A DNA stretch of 48,736 nt from a virus, in the IMG/VR virus record IMGVR_UViG_3300011440_000008, positions 1 to 48,736 of that record. One strand, 5' to 3'. Every line of letters begins with the position of its first letter. The stretch's first letter is position 1. Shown here piece by piece: positions 42,027 to 48,092 of this stretch. The notes below the pieces were generated by a model. It was not told the DNA's origin. It worked only from the letters and a program-made list of their open reading frames with translations, and did no database searches. The translations under genes were made by a program, and so were the position numbers.

Positions 42027-42040
42027 TAGTGCCACTACTA
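42024..42040. promoter_or_regulatory. 17-bp dyad operator candidate
   Basis: TAGTAGTG-C-CACTACTA, a perfect inverted repeat with a one-base centre overlapping the XRE stop codon. Close variants form a three-site array at 47081-47146. Confidence 0.65.
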
Positions 42041-42088
42041 AGCCTCCTATTGAGCACACCGGAATGCGGAAAGACGGTAGCACAAGGC

Positions 42089-42157
42089 TTTACAGGGTGT
42101 CAATAGGTCACCAAGGCCCGATTGACAGCCTTTGGTGACTGTGCTATTGCTGCCCAC
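42089..42157 (+). promoter_or_regulatory. Leaderless promoter with flanking dyads for the HTH gene
   Basis: TTGACA (42122-42127), 17-bp spacer, TATTGC (42145-42150), then seven bases to ATG 42158: a leaderless arrangement. GTCACCAA (42107-42114) and TTGGTGAC (42132-42139) form an 8-bp inverted repeat around the -35, a probable operator. TTTACAGGGTGTCAA (42089-42103) is a relative of the dyads at 7745 and 27739. Confidence 0.6.
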
Positions 42158-43132
42158 ATGAGTAACCCCGGCCGGTGGGACCGCAGCTTCATCAAGAGGA
42201 TGCCCAAGGCGCAAAGGCAAGAAGTAGAGCGCCTGTTGGTGAAGGGTGTCACCGGGAAGTCCATTACTAAGAAGTTGGGACTCCCGCTGAATACGTGGGT
42301 GTCAGCGGTGAAAAAGAATCCGATTCCCGGTGGAGTGCTAGATCCAAAGGGCAAAGTGGCGAAGTTCGAAGGCGATTGGGTTGACTTCGATGGAGTGGTC
42401 AGAGAGTACAAGGGCCTTGACGCGAAGGGCCAGCCGAAGCCAGGGTTACCGATCATTAAGAGGAGGGGGAGAAGGCCGAATGCCCAAACGCAAAAAGCCG
42501 AAGTACAGGAAGTAAAGACCGCTGCGCGTGACTCGAAAGGAGTCCTACCTTTCAGCGCGAAGCGAGCCCGCCTTGATAGTGCTAAGCAGGCATCGGGTAA
42601 TGACAATGACAATGACCCTGCTGGTACTCCTATCAGTGAAGGGGGAGTGCCCGATGCTCCCCCCGCAATGCCGATGCCCAATGCGCAGCACGAAGGGAGT
42701 AAGGAGCGGGATACCGAAGCACCGATCCCCGATGAGCCTAAGAGAAGGAGCGCTCACAAGGGTCGCGTTGCCAAATTGGCCGAGACTAAGTATCCGATTA
42801 AGAAGCGCATGGATGACTTACTGACGATTAAGGCGGCAGCGCTAAAGGACGGGGAGCATAAGTTGGCGTTGGACGTGATCAAGACTTTCAACGACATGGA
42901 CGGCACTAGTACTGCGGCCAAGCGTGATGACCAAGGGCCGCCGAGTAACGCGCCGCTGTTTGCGATGCCGAAGGGGATTAGCAGTCAGGTAGCTGTAGGA
43001 GTAAGTCCTGTTGGGCCGGTGCCGCTGCGCCTGGATGATGACGAAGTAATCGTGGAAAGTGAAACCACGTCACCGATGAGTGGTGACGCGGTTGAGCCTC
43101 CCGCCGACGCTAGTACGATTACTGAGGACTGA
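42158..43132 (+). CDS. HTH protein, candidate small terminase
   Basis: 324 residues from ATG 42158, at the +1 of its promoter. Residues about 18-50 (QRQEVERLLVKGVTGKSITK followed by KLGLPLNTWVSAVKK) are a helix-turn-helix; a basic central region with KRRGRRPNAQTQK, a disordered Pro-rich part and a helical segment near residue 225 (PIKKRMDDLLTIKAAALKDG) follow. Small terminases have an N-terminal HTH and an oligomerisation region, and none sits beside terL, so this is the best candidate. It could equally be a separate transcription regulator. Confidence 0.6.
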   Translation: MSNPGRWDRSFIKRMPKAQRQEVERLLVKGVTGKSITKKLGLPLNTWVSAVKKNPIPGGVLDPKGKVAKFEGDWVDFDGVVREYKGLDAKGQPKPGLPIIKRRGRRPNAQTQKAEVQEVKTAARDSKGVLPFSAKRARLDSAKQASGNDNDNDPAGTPISEGGVPDAPPAMPMPNAQHEGSKERDTEAPIPDEPKRRSAHKGRVAKLAETKYPIKKRMDDLLTIKAAALKDGEHKLALDVIKTFNDMDGTSTAAKRDDQGPPSNAPLFAMPKGISSQVAVGVSPVGPVPLRLDDDEVIVESETTSPMSGDAVEPPADASTITED

Positions 43133-43135
43133 GGA

Positions 43136-43339
43136 CTAGCGCTTTTTCGGAACCGGTTTCAGTTTCACGCCTCCTCGGTTTCTCACGTTGTGCGTACCGC
43201 AAGGCTCACACATCCAATACGGTTGTTTGTCACCGTTGTCTACAATCATGGTGGCGGGAGCACCGCACGGGATGTAATACTCTTTGCTTAGTATTGACGC
43301 CTCCTGGCATTTCATTTCACGGCCGCGCGCGTTCTTCAT
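43136..43339 (-). CDS. Small zinc-ribbon protein
   Basis: 67 residues, CTGGGAGTAA before the ATG. Cys pattern IPCGAPATMIVDNG and MCEPCGTHNVRNRGG (positions about 25 and 44-47) is a zinc ribbon style found in short phage proteins. End-to-end convergent with the HTH gene; stops are 3 bases apart, with no terminator hairpin seen between. Function unknown. Confidence 0.75.
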   Translation of the reverse strand: MKNARGREMKCQEASILSKEYYIPCGAPATMIVDNGDKQPYWMCEPCGTHNVRNRGGVKLKPVPKKR

Positions 43340-43534
43340 TTACTCCCAGCCTTTCAGCGGGCGTAGTGACCATTGGCGCCCGCACTTGCGGCAGATGATC
43401 ACCTTAAGGCCCGTGTGCGTGTTGATGACTACTACCCAGAGATTGCGCCACGGCCATAGGTGAACGTAGAGGCACCAAGGGTAGCCTAAGCGCTCCCCTA
43501 AGAGCCATGCGCAGGCACGGATCAGTTCCCACAT
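43340..43534 (-). CDS. Small Trp-rich protein with CxxC
   Basis: 64 residues, AAGGAGTAATCGC before the ATG. Hydrophobic, aromatic first half (ACAWLLGERLGYPWCLYVHL), then VIICRKCGRQWSLRP. May be a peripheral membrane or zinc protein. The stop directly abuts the ATG of the next gene. Unknown function. Confidence 0.7.
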   Translation of the reverse strand: MWELIRACAWLLGERLGYPWCLYVHLWPWRNLWVVVINTHTGLKVIICRKCGRQWSLRPLKGWE

Positions 43535-43538
43535 GCGA

Positions 43539-43790
43539 TTACTCCTTGGCTAGCTCCGGGTGATGCTTGAGACACCGGGACAACGACTTATGGAGTGCGA
43601 CAGTCTCGTCTGGCGTTAGCTCCAGGCACAAGCGACGCGAGTCCACCGTGAAGCGAAGTGACGCGGAGACAAGCCCGCCGCCCTCGGACTGCGGCTTCTG
43701 GCTCCATGCGAAATCGATGTGGCGCCCGTCTGAATCATGCTTCACTTCAACGTAACGCTTCCCGCCGTCCTTAGTACTTGTTACGCGCAT
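43539..43790 (-). CDS. Small hypothetical protein
   Basis: 83 residues. Beta-rich first part (GKRYVEVKHDSDGRHIDFAW) and a helical end with PDETVALHKSLSRCLKHHPE. No recognised family; same operon as the small zinc proteins. Confidence 0.75.
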   Translation of the reverse strand: MRVTSTKDGGKRYVEVKHDSDGRHIDFAWSQKPQSEGGGLVSASLRFTVDSRRLCLELTPDETVALHKSLSRCLKHHPELAKE

Positions 43791-43815
43791 GGAAAACTAC
43801 CTCCGCTTAATACGG

Positions 43816-43983
43816 CTAATCCTCATCCTCTATTGAGCCTTCCTGCTCGCTGTGGGAGTCTTGATGCTCTGCCGCGCAGTCGTCGCAGCGCGGACCGGTA
43901 TGGCAGAGATAACAGGAATCCTGCCCGCCCTCACAATTGTCACAGTAGCTTAGTTCACAGTCAGTGCATCGATAGACACCCAT
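43816..43983 (-). CDS. Eight-Cys cross-brace-like zinc protein
   Basis: 55 residues, GGAGGTAATCA before the ATG. Cys at 6, 9, 14, 17, 24, 27, 33 and 36 with His40: CTDCELSYCDNC then CYLCHTGPRCDDCAAEH. Four CxxC pairs so closely spaced fit two zinc sites, as in RING, B-box or double zinc-ribbon folds. Acidic tail (SEQEGSIEDED). Probably a protein-protein adaptor; inference. Confidence 0.7.
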   Translation of the reverse strand: MGVYRCTDCELSYCDNCEGGQDSCYLCHTGPRCDDCAAEHQDSHSEQEGSIEDED

Positions 43984-43986
43984 TGA

Positions 43987-44175
43987 TTACCTCCGCTTGG
44001 AGCGCTTAGCGATTGGCCGCTGCGCCCGTGGTTTGTAGACGGGATCCCTCCACCAATTAGGCGAGTGGCAATGGGAGCACTTCTTAGGCTTGCCTATGGT
44101 AGTAGTGCGTGGGATCCATTGGTGATAGCAATGGCGACAGTGGTAAACGGGAAGCGATACTACTTGCTGGCTCAT
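43987..44175 (-). CDS. Zinc-ribbon protein
   Basis: 62 residues. YHCRHCYHQW (11-20) and KKCSHCHSPNW (31-41) are two knuckles of a typical zinc ribbon, like those in TFIIS/RPB9-type or phage regulator ribbons; the C-terminus is very basic (RAQRPIAKRSKRR), suggesting nucleic-acid binding. Function unknown. Confidence 0.75.
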   Translation of the reverse strand: MSQQVVSLPVYHCRHCYHQWIPRTTTIGKPKKCSHCHSPNWWRDPVYKPRAQRPIAKRSKRR

Positions 44176-44179
44176 GTCC

Positions 44180-44491
44180 TTAGCGCTTGCTCCTTGGAAA
44201 GCCAGTCAAGGAGTCCACTAGGTAAGCAAGCGGCGCCGCCGATTGATCCTTTAGCATGGAGTCCAGCAGTATCCTTTCGAATGCGTTAGCGCAATTGCGC
44301 GCAGCGATTTCGAAGAACTCGGTACCGCTTGCTCCACACTCTAACGCGTCACTGATCCGGCGCGCGTGGAATGAGAGTTGATTGACTAAGGCGCGCTGTA
44401 GGAGCGCACCAGCGATGGGTACGGGCGCAGGCTTACGGTTAACTTTGCGGTTAGCCTTGCGCTTGGGTGCAACCTTCTTAGTCTTGCGCAT
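44180..44491 (-). CDS. Basic helical hypothetical protein
   Basis: 103 residues. Lys/Arg-rich N-terminus (KKVAPKRKANRKVNRKPAP), then helices with LLQRALVNQLSFHARRISDA and a second helical pair. The basic tail may bind DNA. Unknown family. Confidence 0.7.
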   Translation of the reverse strand: MRKTKKVAPKRKANRKVNRKPAPVPIAGALLQRALVNQLSFHARRISDALECGASGTEFFEIAARNCANAFERILLDSMLKDQSAAPLAYLVDSLTGFPRSKR

Positions 44492-44502
44492 GGAGTCTCC
44501 CC

Positions 44503-45174
44503 TTACCAGTTAAGTCCAGCACGGCGCCGCTTCGCTTCCATCATTCGATAGATGGCACCAGCGTTAAACCAAATGTCACGAAACACTAAACACCCATCGG
44601 CATCTACACCTAGATTGCGTAGCGTGAATTCCAGGCTGTAACCGCTGCCGTAGTTGGACATGGCATTTAGCATTTCCGTTAGCGCCGCTGTGATTGACTC
44701 AGGCACCTTACCAGTTGCTAGCTCTATGACGTGCTCAGCGAAGTAAAGACCCCATTGACTGAGCGGCTTTGACTGCTTATCCCATGCGATCCACACATCA
44801 TCACGTATGGTCCTTAGTGTCTTGTACTGTCTCCATGCTAAGGCGTGGGTAGCGGTAAGTGTCCGATAGTAAGGCATGGAATAAACGCACTGCTCCTTAC
44901 CTACGGTAGTAATCGGTTCGTGCCGCTCTACTTCGGGAATGTGCGGAAGCTTATTGCACCACATGGACAAGGCTTCCTTGCTGAAGTCCGATAACTCGGA
45001 GTTATCATGGTCACGTATGAATAAGAACACACGCCCGGTAGGGGTTAGTTCATCACCAATGAATTCGCGGAAGGCCCCGCTGCAAAAGAAACCCTTACCT
45101 AAGTAAGCGGCGTTGAATGCGCGACCGTCAACAGTGATACGGCGCGAGTCACCTTTACGCATGGTCGTAACCAT
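44503..45174 (-). CDS. Possible protein-kinase-fold (pseudokinase) phage protein
   Basis: 223 residues. The order of elements resembles a small kinase fold: a Gly-rich turn AYLGKGFFCSGAF (23-35), a strand RVFLFIRDH, a helix LSDFSKEALSMW, hinge strand CVYSMPYYRTLT, and late LEFTLRNLGVDADGCLVFRD, where D..N and VFxD positions of the catalytic and DFG-like motifs would lie. The catalytic Asp of HRD is not evident, so it may be inactive. Related proteins in podoviruses phosphorylate or bind host RNA polymerase. Fold assignment is tentative; the gene itself is solid. Confidence 0.6.
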   Translation of the reverse strand: MVTTMRKGDSRRITVDGRAFNAAYLGKGFFCSGAFREFIGDELTPTGRVFLFIRDHDNSELSDFSKEALSMWCNKLPHIPEVERHEPITTVGKEQCVYSMPYYRTLTATHALAWRQYKTLRTIRDDVWIAWDKQSKPLSQWGLYFAEHVIELATGKVPESITAALTEMLNAMSNYGSGYSLEFTLRNLGVDADGCLVFRDIWFNAGAIYRMMEAKRRRAGLNW

Positions 45175-45388
45175 CGAACCATCGGCCGTGGCGCCGGGTG
45201 AGTGCTCGTCCCGCTTTGCCTGTGGCGGTAGTGCTAGAGGCTTCGGTAGATGAGCAATGCGCTTGAGCCTCCGTGCGGGTTAGACCGCGGGTGATGATGC
45301 GGCGCGTACCGTGGAAGTAGTGACGGACGATGATGTAACAATGGCACTCACCGTCTTTGCGGCACTCGGGGGTTTGTTTGTAAGCCAT
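45155..45388 (-). CDS. Conserved small phage protein (EAQAHC / RRHGxWFDGY type)
   Basis: 77 residues. I recognise a motif widespread in small phage proteins: LTRTEAQAHCSSTEASSTT followed by ATGKAGRALTRRHGRWFDGY. Function unknown. The end overlaps the next gene by 20 bases. Early-type operon position. Confidence 0.8.
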   Translation of the reverse strand: MAYKQTPECRKDGECHCYIIVRHYFHGTRRIITRGLTRTEAQAHCSSTEASSTTATGKAGRALTRRHGRWFDGYDHA

Positions 45389-45442
45389 GTCAGTCCTCCG
45401 CAGTGCCCGCGCCTTAATACGCGAGCACTAAGTAGGATCCGA

Positions 45443-45718
45443 CTAGAGTTTGCGGCTTGCTGCCGTCCGCTCGAAGCCTTCGTGCGGATGCTCCGAGTAT
45501 ATGAGCAGTGTCCCGTCCGGGTAGCCAAGTCCAGCAGTGATGATTTGCGGCTCAGCGAGCCAGGATGCTAACTCGGGTAGGAACTGCGGACCAATCTTCA
45601 GCACTACCTCACGCGAGGCGCGAAGTTCCTGAACGAATGCGGCCGGGATACCTCGGCCCGCTGCGGAGCGTGCGGCTTGGAAAGCGGTACCACGGACTAC
45701 AGCAGTGTAATAGAGCAT
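45443..45718 (-). CDS. Hypothetical protein
   Basis: 91 residues, start overlapping the stop of the larger gene before. AFQAARSAAGRGIPAAFVQE and a beta part with VVLKIGPQFLPELASWLAEP. No family recognised; conserved-type early gene by context. Confidence 0.75.
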   Translation of the reverse strand: MLYYTAVVRGTAFQAARSAAGRGIPAAFVQELRASREVVLKIGPQFLPELASWLAEPQIITAGLGYPDGTLLIYSEHPHEGFERTAASRKL

Positions 45719-46290
45719 TAGACGATACCCCAGACTTCGCGCCCGTTACGCCGATCGTAGAGTGTCACGTTGCCATGGTCATTGATGACCATCCGGTAAC
45801 GAACGTTGCGCGCCGGGACTTCCCGCATTGCTTCCTTGGCGGACTCAGCGCCGCGGATGCGACCGCACGAGTAAGCGTCTTTGGAACCGTTGGACGATTC
45901 AAGCAACACTTCCCCGTCGTACACGCCCATTTCTAGGCACTCGCGGCTAACCCACCAGCCAAAATCACTCCCGTCTCCTTCGGTATTGCCGAAGTAGCAG
46001 AAGGGTGCGGCGTGGTTTGAGAGTATGTCTTGCAGAGTGTTGCAGTCTTCTGACGCATCTTCCTGCCAGTATCGCTCCGCTTTCTCCTGAGTGGTAGCGC
46101 GTAGGCTTTCGTTCTGACGTTCCGCCTTGGCCACGGCCGCGGAGATAGAGCGCACTTGGTTACGCTCCGATTTGGTGAGGCGCAAGTCCTCGCACTCACT
46201 CAGGAACGCGGGTAGCAAGTCCTCCGATCGCAGTGTGCCGTGTGAGACGGTGCCCGTGGGACCGTGAAATGATGGCTTGCGATGCCGCAT
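45718..46290 (-). CDS. Conserved phage protein of unknown function
   Basis: 190 residues, ATAGGAGTAAC before the ATG. N-terminal GTLRSEDLLPAFLSECEDL and C-terminal YRMVINDHGNVTLYDRRNG are motifs found in a protein that recurs across many tailed phages, usually beside the WFDGY protein, as here. Middle contains WVSRECLEMG. No function is established to my knowledge. Confidence 0.8.
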   Translation of the reverse strand: MRHRKPSFHGPTGTVSHGTLRSEDLLPAFLSECEDLRLTKSERNQVRSISAAVAKAERQNESLRATTQEKAERYWQEDASEDCNTLQDILSNHAAPFCYFGNTEGDGSDFGWWVSRECLEMGVYDGEVLLESSNGSKDAYSCGRIRGAESAKEAMREVPARNVRYRMVINDHGNVTLYDRRNGREVWGIV

Positions 46291-46292
46291 GA

Positions 46293-46532
46293 CTAGTTAC
46301 TCCTATCGCGCTCACACTGTGCCTTATCGCACAGTGAATCGTAAATCATTGACGCTGTGCTGTCTGGCTCCGGACCGTTCTCCATGGCTCCGGGCCGGTA
46401 GTAGCGCGCGATGCGACATTGGCGCGCATACTCGTTGGACCATTGGCCGTTGTGGTGGTGGACGTTCCACCAGTAGTGCGCTTGTACCACATCAAAGCGG
46501 GAACACTCGCTGGGGATTAGTCCCTGTGGCAT
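46293..46532 (-). CDS. Conserved small phage protein
   Basis: 79 residues, CATAGGAGTTAAGCC before the ATG. Sequence FDVVQAHYWWNVHHHNGQWS and YARQCRIARYY is a pattern I recall in short proteins sharing operons with the two genes downstream. Role unknown. Confidence 0.75.
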   Translation of the reverse strand: MPQGLIPSECSRFDVVQAHYWWNVHHHNGQWSNEYARQCRIARYYRPGAMENGPEPDSTASMIYDSLCDKAQCERDRSN

Positions 46533-46535
46533 GGC

Positions 46536-46847
46536 TTAACTCCTATGCTTCAACACGAACACGGGCATATCGGGATGATGCTCCCTGAGCCCACGTGCGA
46601 ATTCTTCCGCTTCCGCTTCGCTGGTAAAACCGACTGTAGCGGCCGCGCTAATGTGTCCTGCGCGCTGCTGGTGCCAGGATGGGCGCCCTTCGTGAACGTC
46701 CCATGTATCGGGTATGACCGTACCCAATTCAGCAACGCGCATTGCCTTGGCCTGAGCATCGGTCAATGAGTCTTCAGGCTCACGGCCGGGCGGGTTATCG
46801 CGCTCGTCGTCGTTGACTGCGTCCCAATCGCGCTCGGGGTTTTCCAT
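46536..46847 (-). CDS. Hypothetical protein, first gene of the early minus operon
   Basis: 103 residues. Acidic N-terminus (NDDERDNPPGREPEDSLTDA), then SWHQQRAGHISAAATVGFTS and VFVLKHRS at the end. Transcribed from the promoter at 46872-46900. It begins an operon that runs to 43136. Function unknown. Confidence 0.75.
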   Translation of the reverse strand: MENPERDWDAVNDDERDNPPGREPEDSLTDAQAKAMRVAELGTVIPDTWDVHEGRPSWHQQRAGHISAAATVGFTSEAEAEEFARGLREHHPDMPVFVLKHRS

Positions 46848-46871
46848 GGGTTAGTCAAACCTCACTGAGCC

Positions 46872-46900
46872 ATTTTCCCACTAGTCGGCATTCGTGTCAA
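46872..46900 (-). promoter_or_regulatory. Promoter of the left early operon
   Basis: Minus strand: TTGACA (46900-46895), 17-bp spacer, GAAAAT (46877-46872). It lies about 25 bases before ATG 46847 and is the only good candidate for this operon. Confidence 0.6.
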
Positions 46901-46966
46901 GCATTAATAATTGGTCCACCGAAACGCCCGTTCAGCAATGCGGTAGCCGCGCTACTAAGTACTAAG

Positions 46967-46994
46967 TACCCCTTACTAAGTACCCCTTAGTAAG
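46967..46994. repeat. Tandem 14-mers TACCCCTTASTAAG forming an inverted repeat
   Basis: TACCCCTTACTAAG (46967-46980) is followed directly by TACCCCTTAGTAAG (46981-46994). Within them CTTACTAAG and CTTAGTAAG form a perfect 9-bp inverted repeat with a five-base centre. The second copy is identical to 1718-1731 upstream of terL. Confidence 0.8.
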
Positions 46995-47080
46995 TACCAA
47001 ACAGACACCACACCAACCAACCATCACACCTATAACTCATTGGTCACACAGCGAGCGGCCGCTGCCCGTCGCTCCGTGCC

Positions 47081-47146
47081 CAGTAGTACCACCACTGACC
47101 AAGTAGTAGTAGCACTACTACTGCGCTCCTAGTAGTACCACTACCC
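47081..47146. promoter_or_regulatory. Array of three 17-bp operator-like dyads
   Basis: Sites at 47081-47097 (CAGTAGTACCACCACTG), 47104-47120 (TAGTAGTAGCACTACTA) and 47130-47146 (TAGTAGTACCACTACCC), with starts 23 and 26 bases apart, match the perfect dyad at 42024-42040 at 13-15 of 17 positions. The middle one is part of a 9-bp-arm palindrome (47102-47122). Layout resembles lambda-type operators. Confidence 0.65.
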
Positions 47147-47205
47147 CTACCCCCCCGAGTGACACCCCCCTTACCACCCACCGGCGGGGCACCCATAGAC
47201 ACTGA

Positions 47206-47233
47206 CCAATCACCAATCACCAATCACCAATCA
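47206..47233. repeat. Four tandem CCAATCA iterons
   Basis: Four contiguous exact copies of the 7-mer CCAATCA. Short tandem direct repeats of this kind in non-coding DNA commonly bind a replication initiator. Confidence 0.85.
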
Positions 47234-47254
47234 CACCGGCGAGCGGCACACTGT

Positions 47255-47286
47255 TTAGTTATTACTAACTACTCACTAATAACTAA
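47255..47286. repeat. AT-rich 10-bp inverted repeat
   Basis: TTAGTTATTA (47255-47264) and TAATAACTAA (47277-47286) are exact reverse complements around a 12-base centre. It could be a cruciform or an initiator binding site next to the iterons. Confidence 0.8.
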
Positions 47287-47478
47287 GCACTGCGCCCCGG
47301 TGAAAAATCACTCCACCACAGGCACCACCGCACCAAGCACCACTGACAGGCATTCGTGACGTCGGTTCGCTCGTGATTACTTCCCGTCGCCCCGCTACGC
47401 GGTGCTCCGGGCAGGAGGCCAGTGGCAAAGGCGGACGGGCAATGGGTAGTCCGACCGGTACTACTTAGTAATTACTGC

Positions 47479-47507
47479 TTGATCTGTACTCAGGAGTCAC
47501 ATATAAT
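47479..47507 (+). promoter_or_regulatory. Leaderless sigma70-type promoter P47
   Basis: TTGATC (47479-47484), 17-bp spacer, perfect TATAAT (47502-47507), then seven bases to ATG 47515. The spacer carries TGTACTC (47485-47491), as in the promoters at 48029 and 41096. Confidence 0.7.
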
Positions 47508-47514
47508 AAATGCC

Positions 47515-47994
47515 ATGCCGAGGGTGAAACCTGACCCAGTGGAGACGGAATTGCGGCGGCGGATTGCTTTGGTCCAATACCGCGCCACCGAGGGGATCCG
47601 TACCGTTCAGTCATCGGTGGAGAGTGTGCTTGATCGAGCGGTGGGTGAGCACTCCTTACCCCTTAGTACCCGACGACGTGGTAGACCACTAAGGGCTAAG
47701 CACCCGCTACCCCGCCGCGAACCAAAATGGGACGAGCGCGGCCGACTGGACTCCGCAGCACACGAAAAACACCAAGGCGAATACGTGATCGGCTGTCACG
47801 GGTGCTATCTCAGAGAGTACATCTACTTCCGCAACCACCCCGATGAGCGACCCCTATTGGATCAGCGAAAAAAGCGCCGCCCGTGGATCGACAAGGGGTG
47901 GGAAAAGGACTATCAGGACGTTCCCACCGTGCCGAGAGTGGAAAAACCGGTGAAATTACCCCGCAGCCGCATGTCGAAACGCGGTAAGTGGTGA
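47515..47994 (+). CDS. Hypothetical basic protein, leaderless
   Basis: 159 residues from ATG 47515, placed at the +1 of a strong promoter. A longer frame from GTG 47422 with AGGAGG upstream would add 31 residues but would lie upstream of the TATAAT box. N-terminal helix with VETELRRRIALVQYRATEGI, a basic Arg/Pro region (RRRGRPLRAKHPLPRREPK), HGCYLREYIYF and a basic tail. Likely DNA- or RNA-binding; first gene rightward of the control region, so an early regulator is plausible. No family recognised. Confidence 0.7.
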   Translation: MPRVKPDPVETELRRRIALVQYRATEGIRTVQSSVESVLDRAVGEHSLPLSTRRRGRPLRAKHPLPRREPKWDERGRLDSAAHEKHQGEYVIGCHGCYLREYIYFRNHPDERPLLDQRKKRRPWIDKGWEKDYQDVPTVPRVEKPVKLPRSRMSKRGKW

Positions 47995-48028
47995 AAAAGT
48001 GGAAAAGTGCCCTGAAAAATGTGCAGAT

Positions 48029-48070
48029 TTGTACTCTGTACTCTGAGTGGCATATAGTAGAGGACTAATA
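48029..48070 (+). promoter_or_regulatory. Promoter P48 with tandem TGTACTC heptads
   Basis: TTGTAC (48029-48034), 18-bp spacer, TATAGT (48053-48058). Tandem TGTACTC at 48030-48036 and 48037-48043. The 16-mer TAGTAGAGGACTAATA (48055-48070) also lies at the promoter of 41034. Leader about 28 bases to ATG 48093 with AGGAGG. Confidence 0.7.
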
Positions 48071-48092
48071 CTATAAGTATAGGAGGTTGGTG

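Larger units (their letters stand above)
46901..47421. other. Non-coding control region (candidate origin)
   Basis: About 520 bases with no convincing gene, between divergent operons. The plus strand is rich in C and A and poor in G for long stretches (47000-47360). It holds tandem 14-mers, an array of three 17-bp dyads, CCAATCA iterons and a long AT-rich inverted repeat, described separately. Iterons plus dyads at the transcription divide point are typical of phage or plasmid replication origins and lytic switch regions. Confidence 0.7.

Noticed and set aside
46901-47421. CRISPR array or tRNA in the control region
   Set aside because: The CCAATCA units are 7 bp with no spacers, and no cloverleaf or T-loop motif was found anywhere in the window.
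47422-47514. GTG start at 47422 as an extension of the gene at 47515
   Set aside because: It has AGGAGG nearby, but lies upstream of the TATAAT box and would be untranscribed from that promoter. Left as an alternative only.
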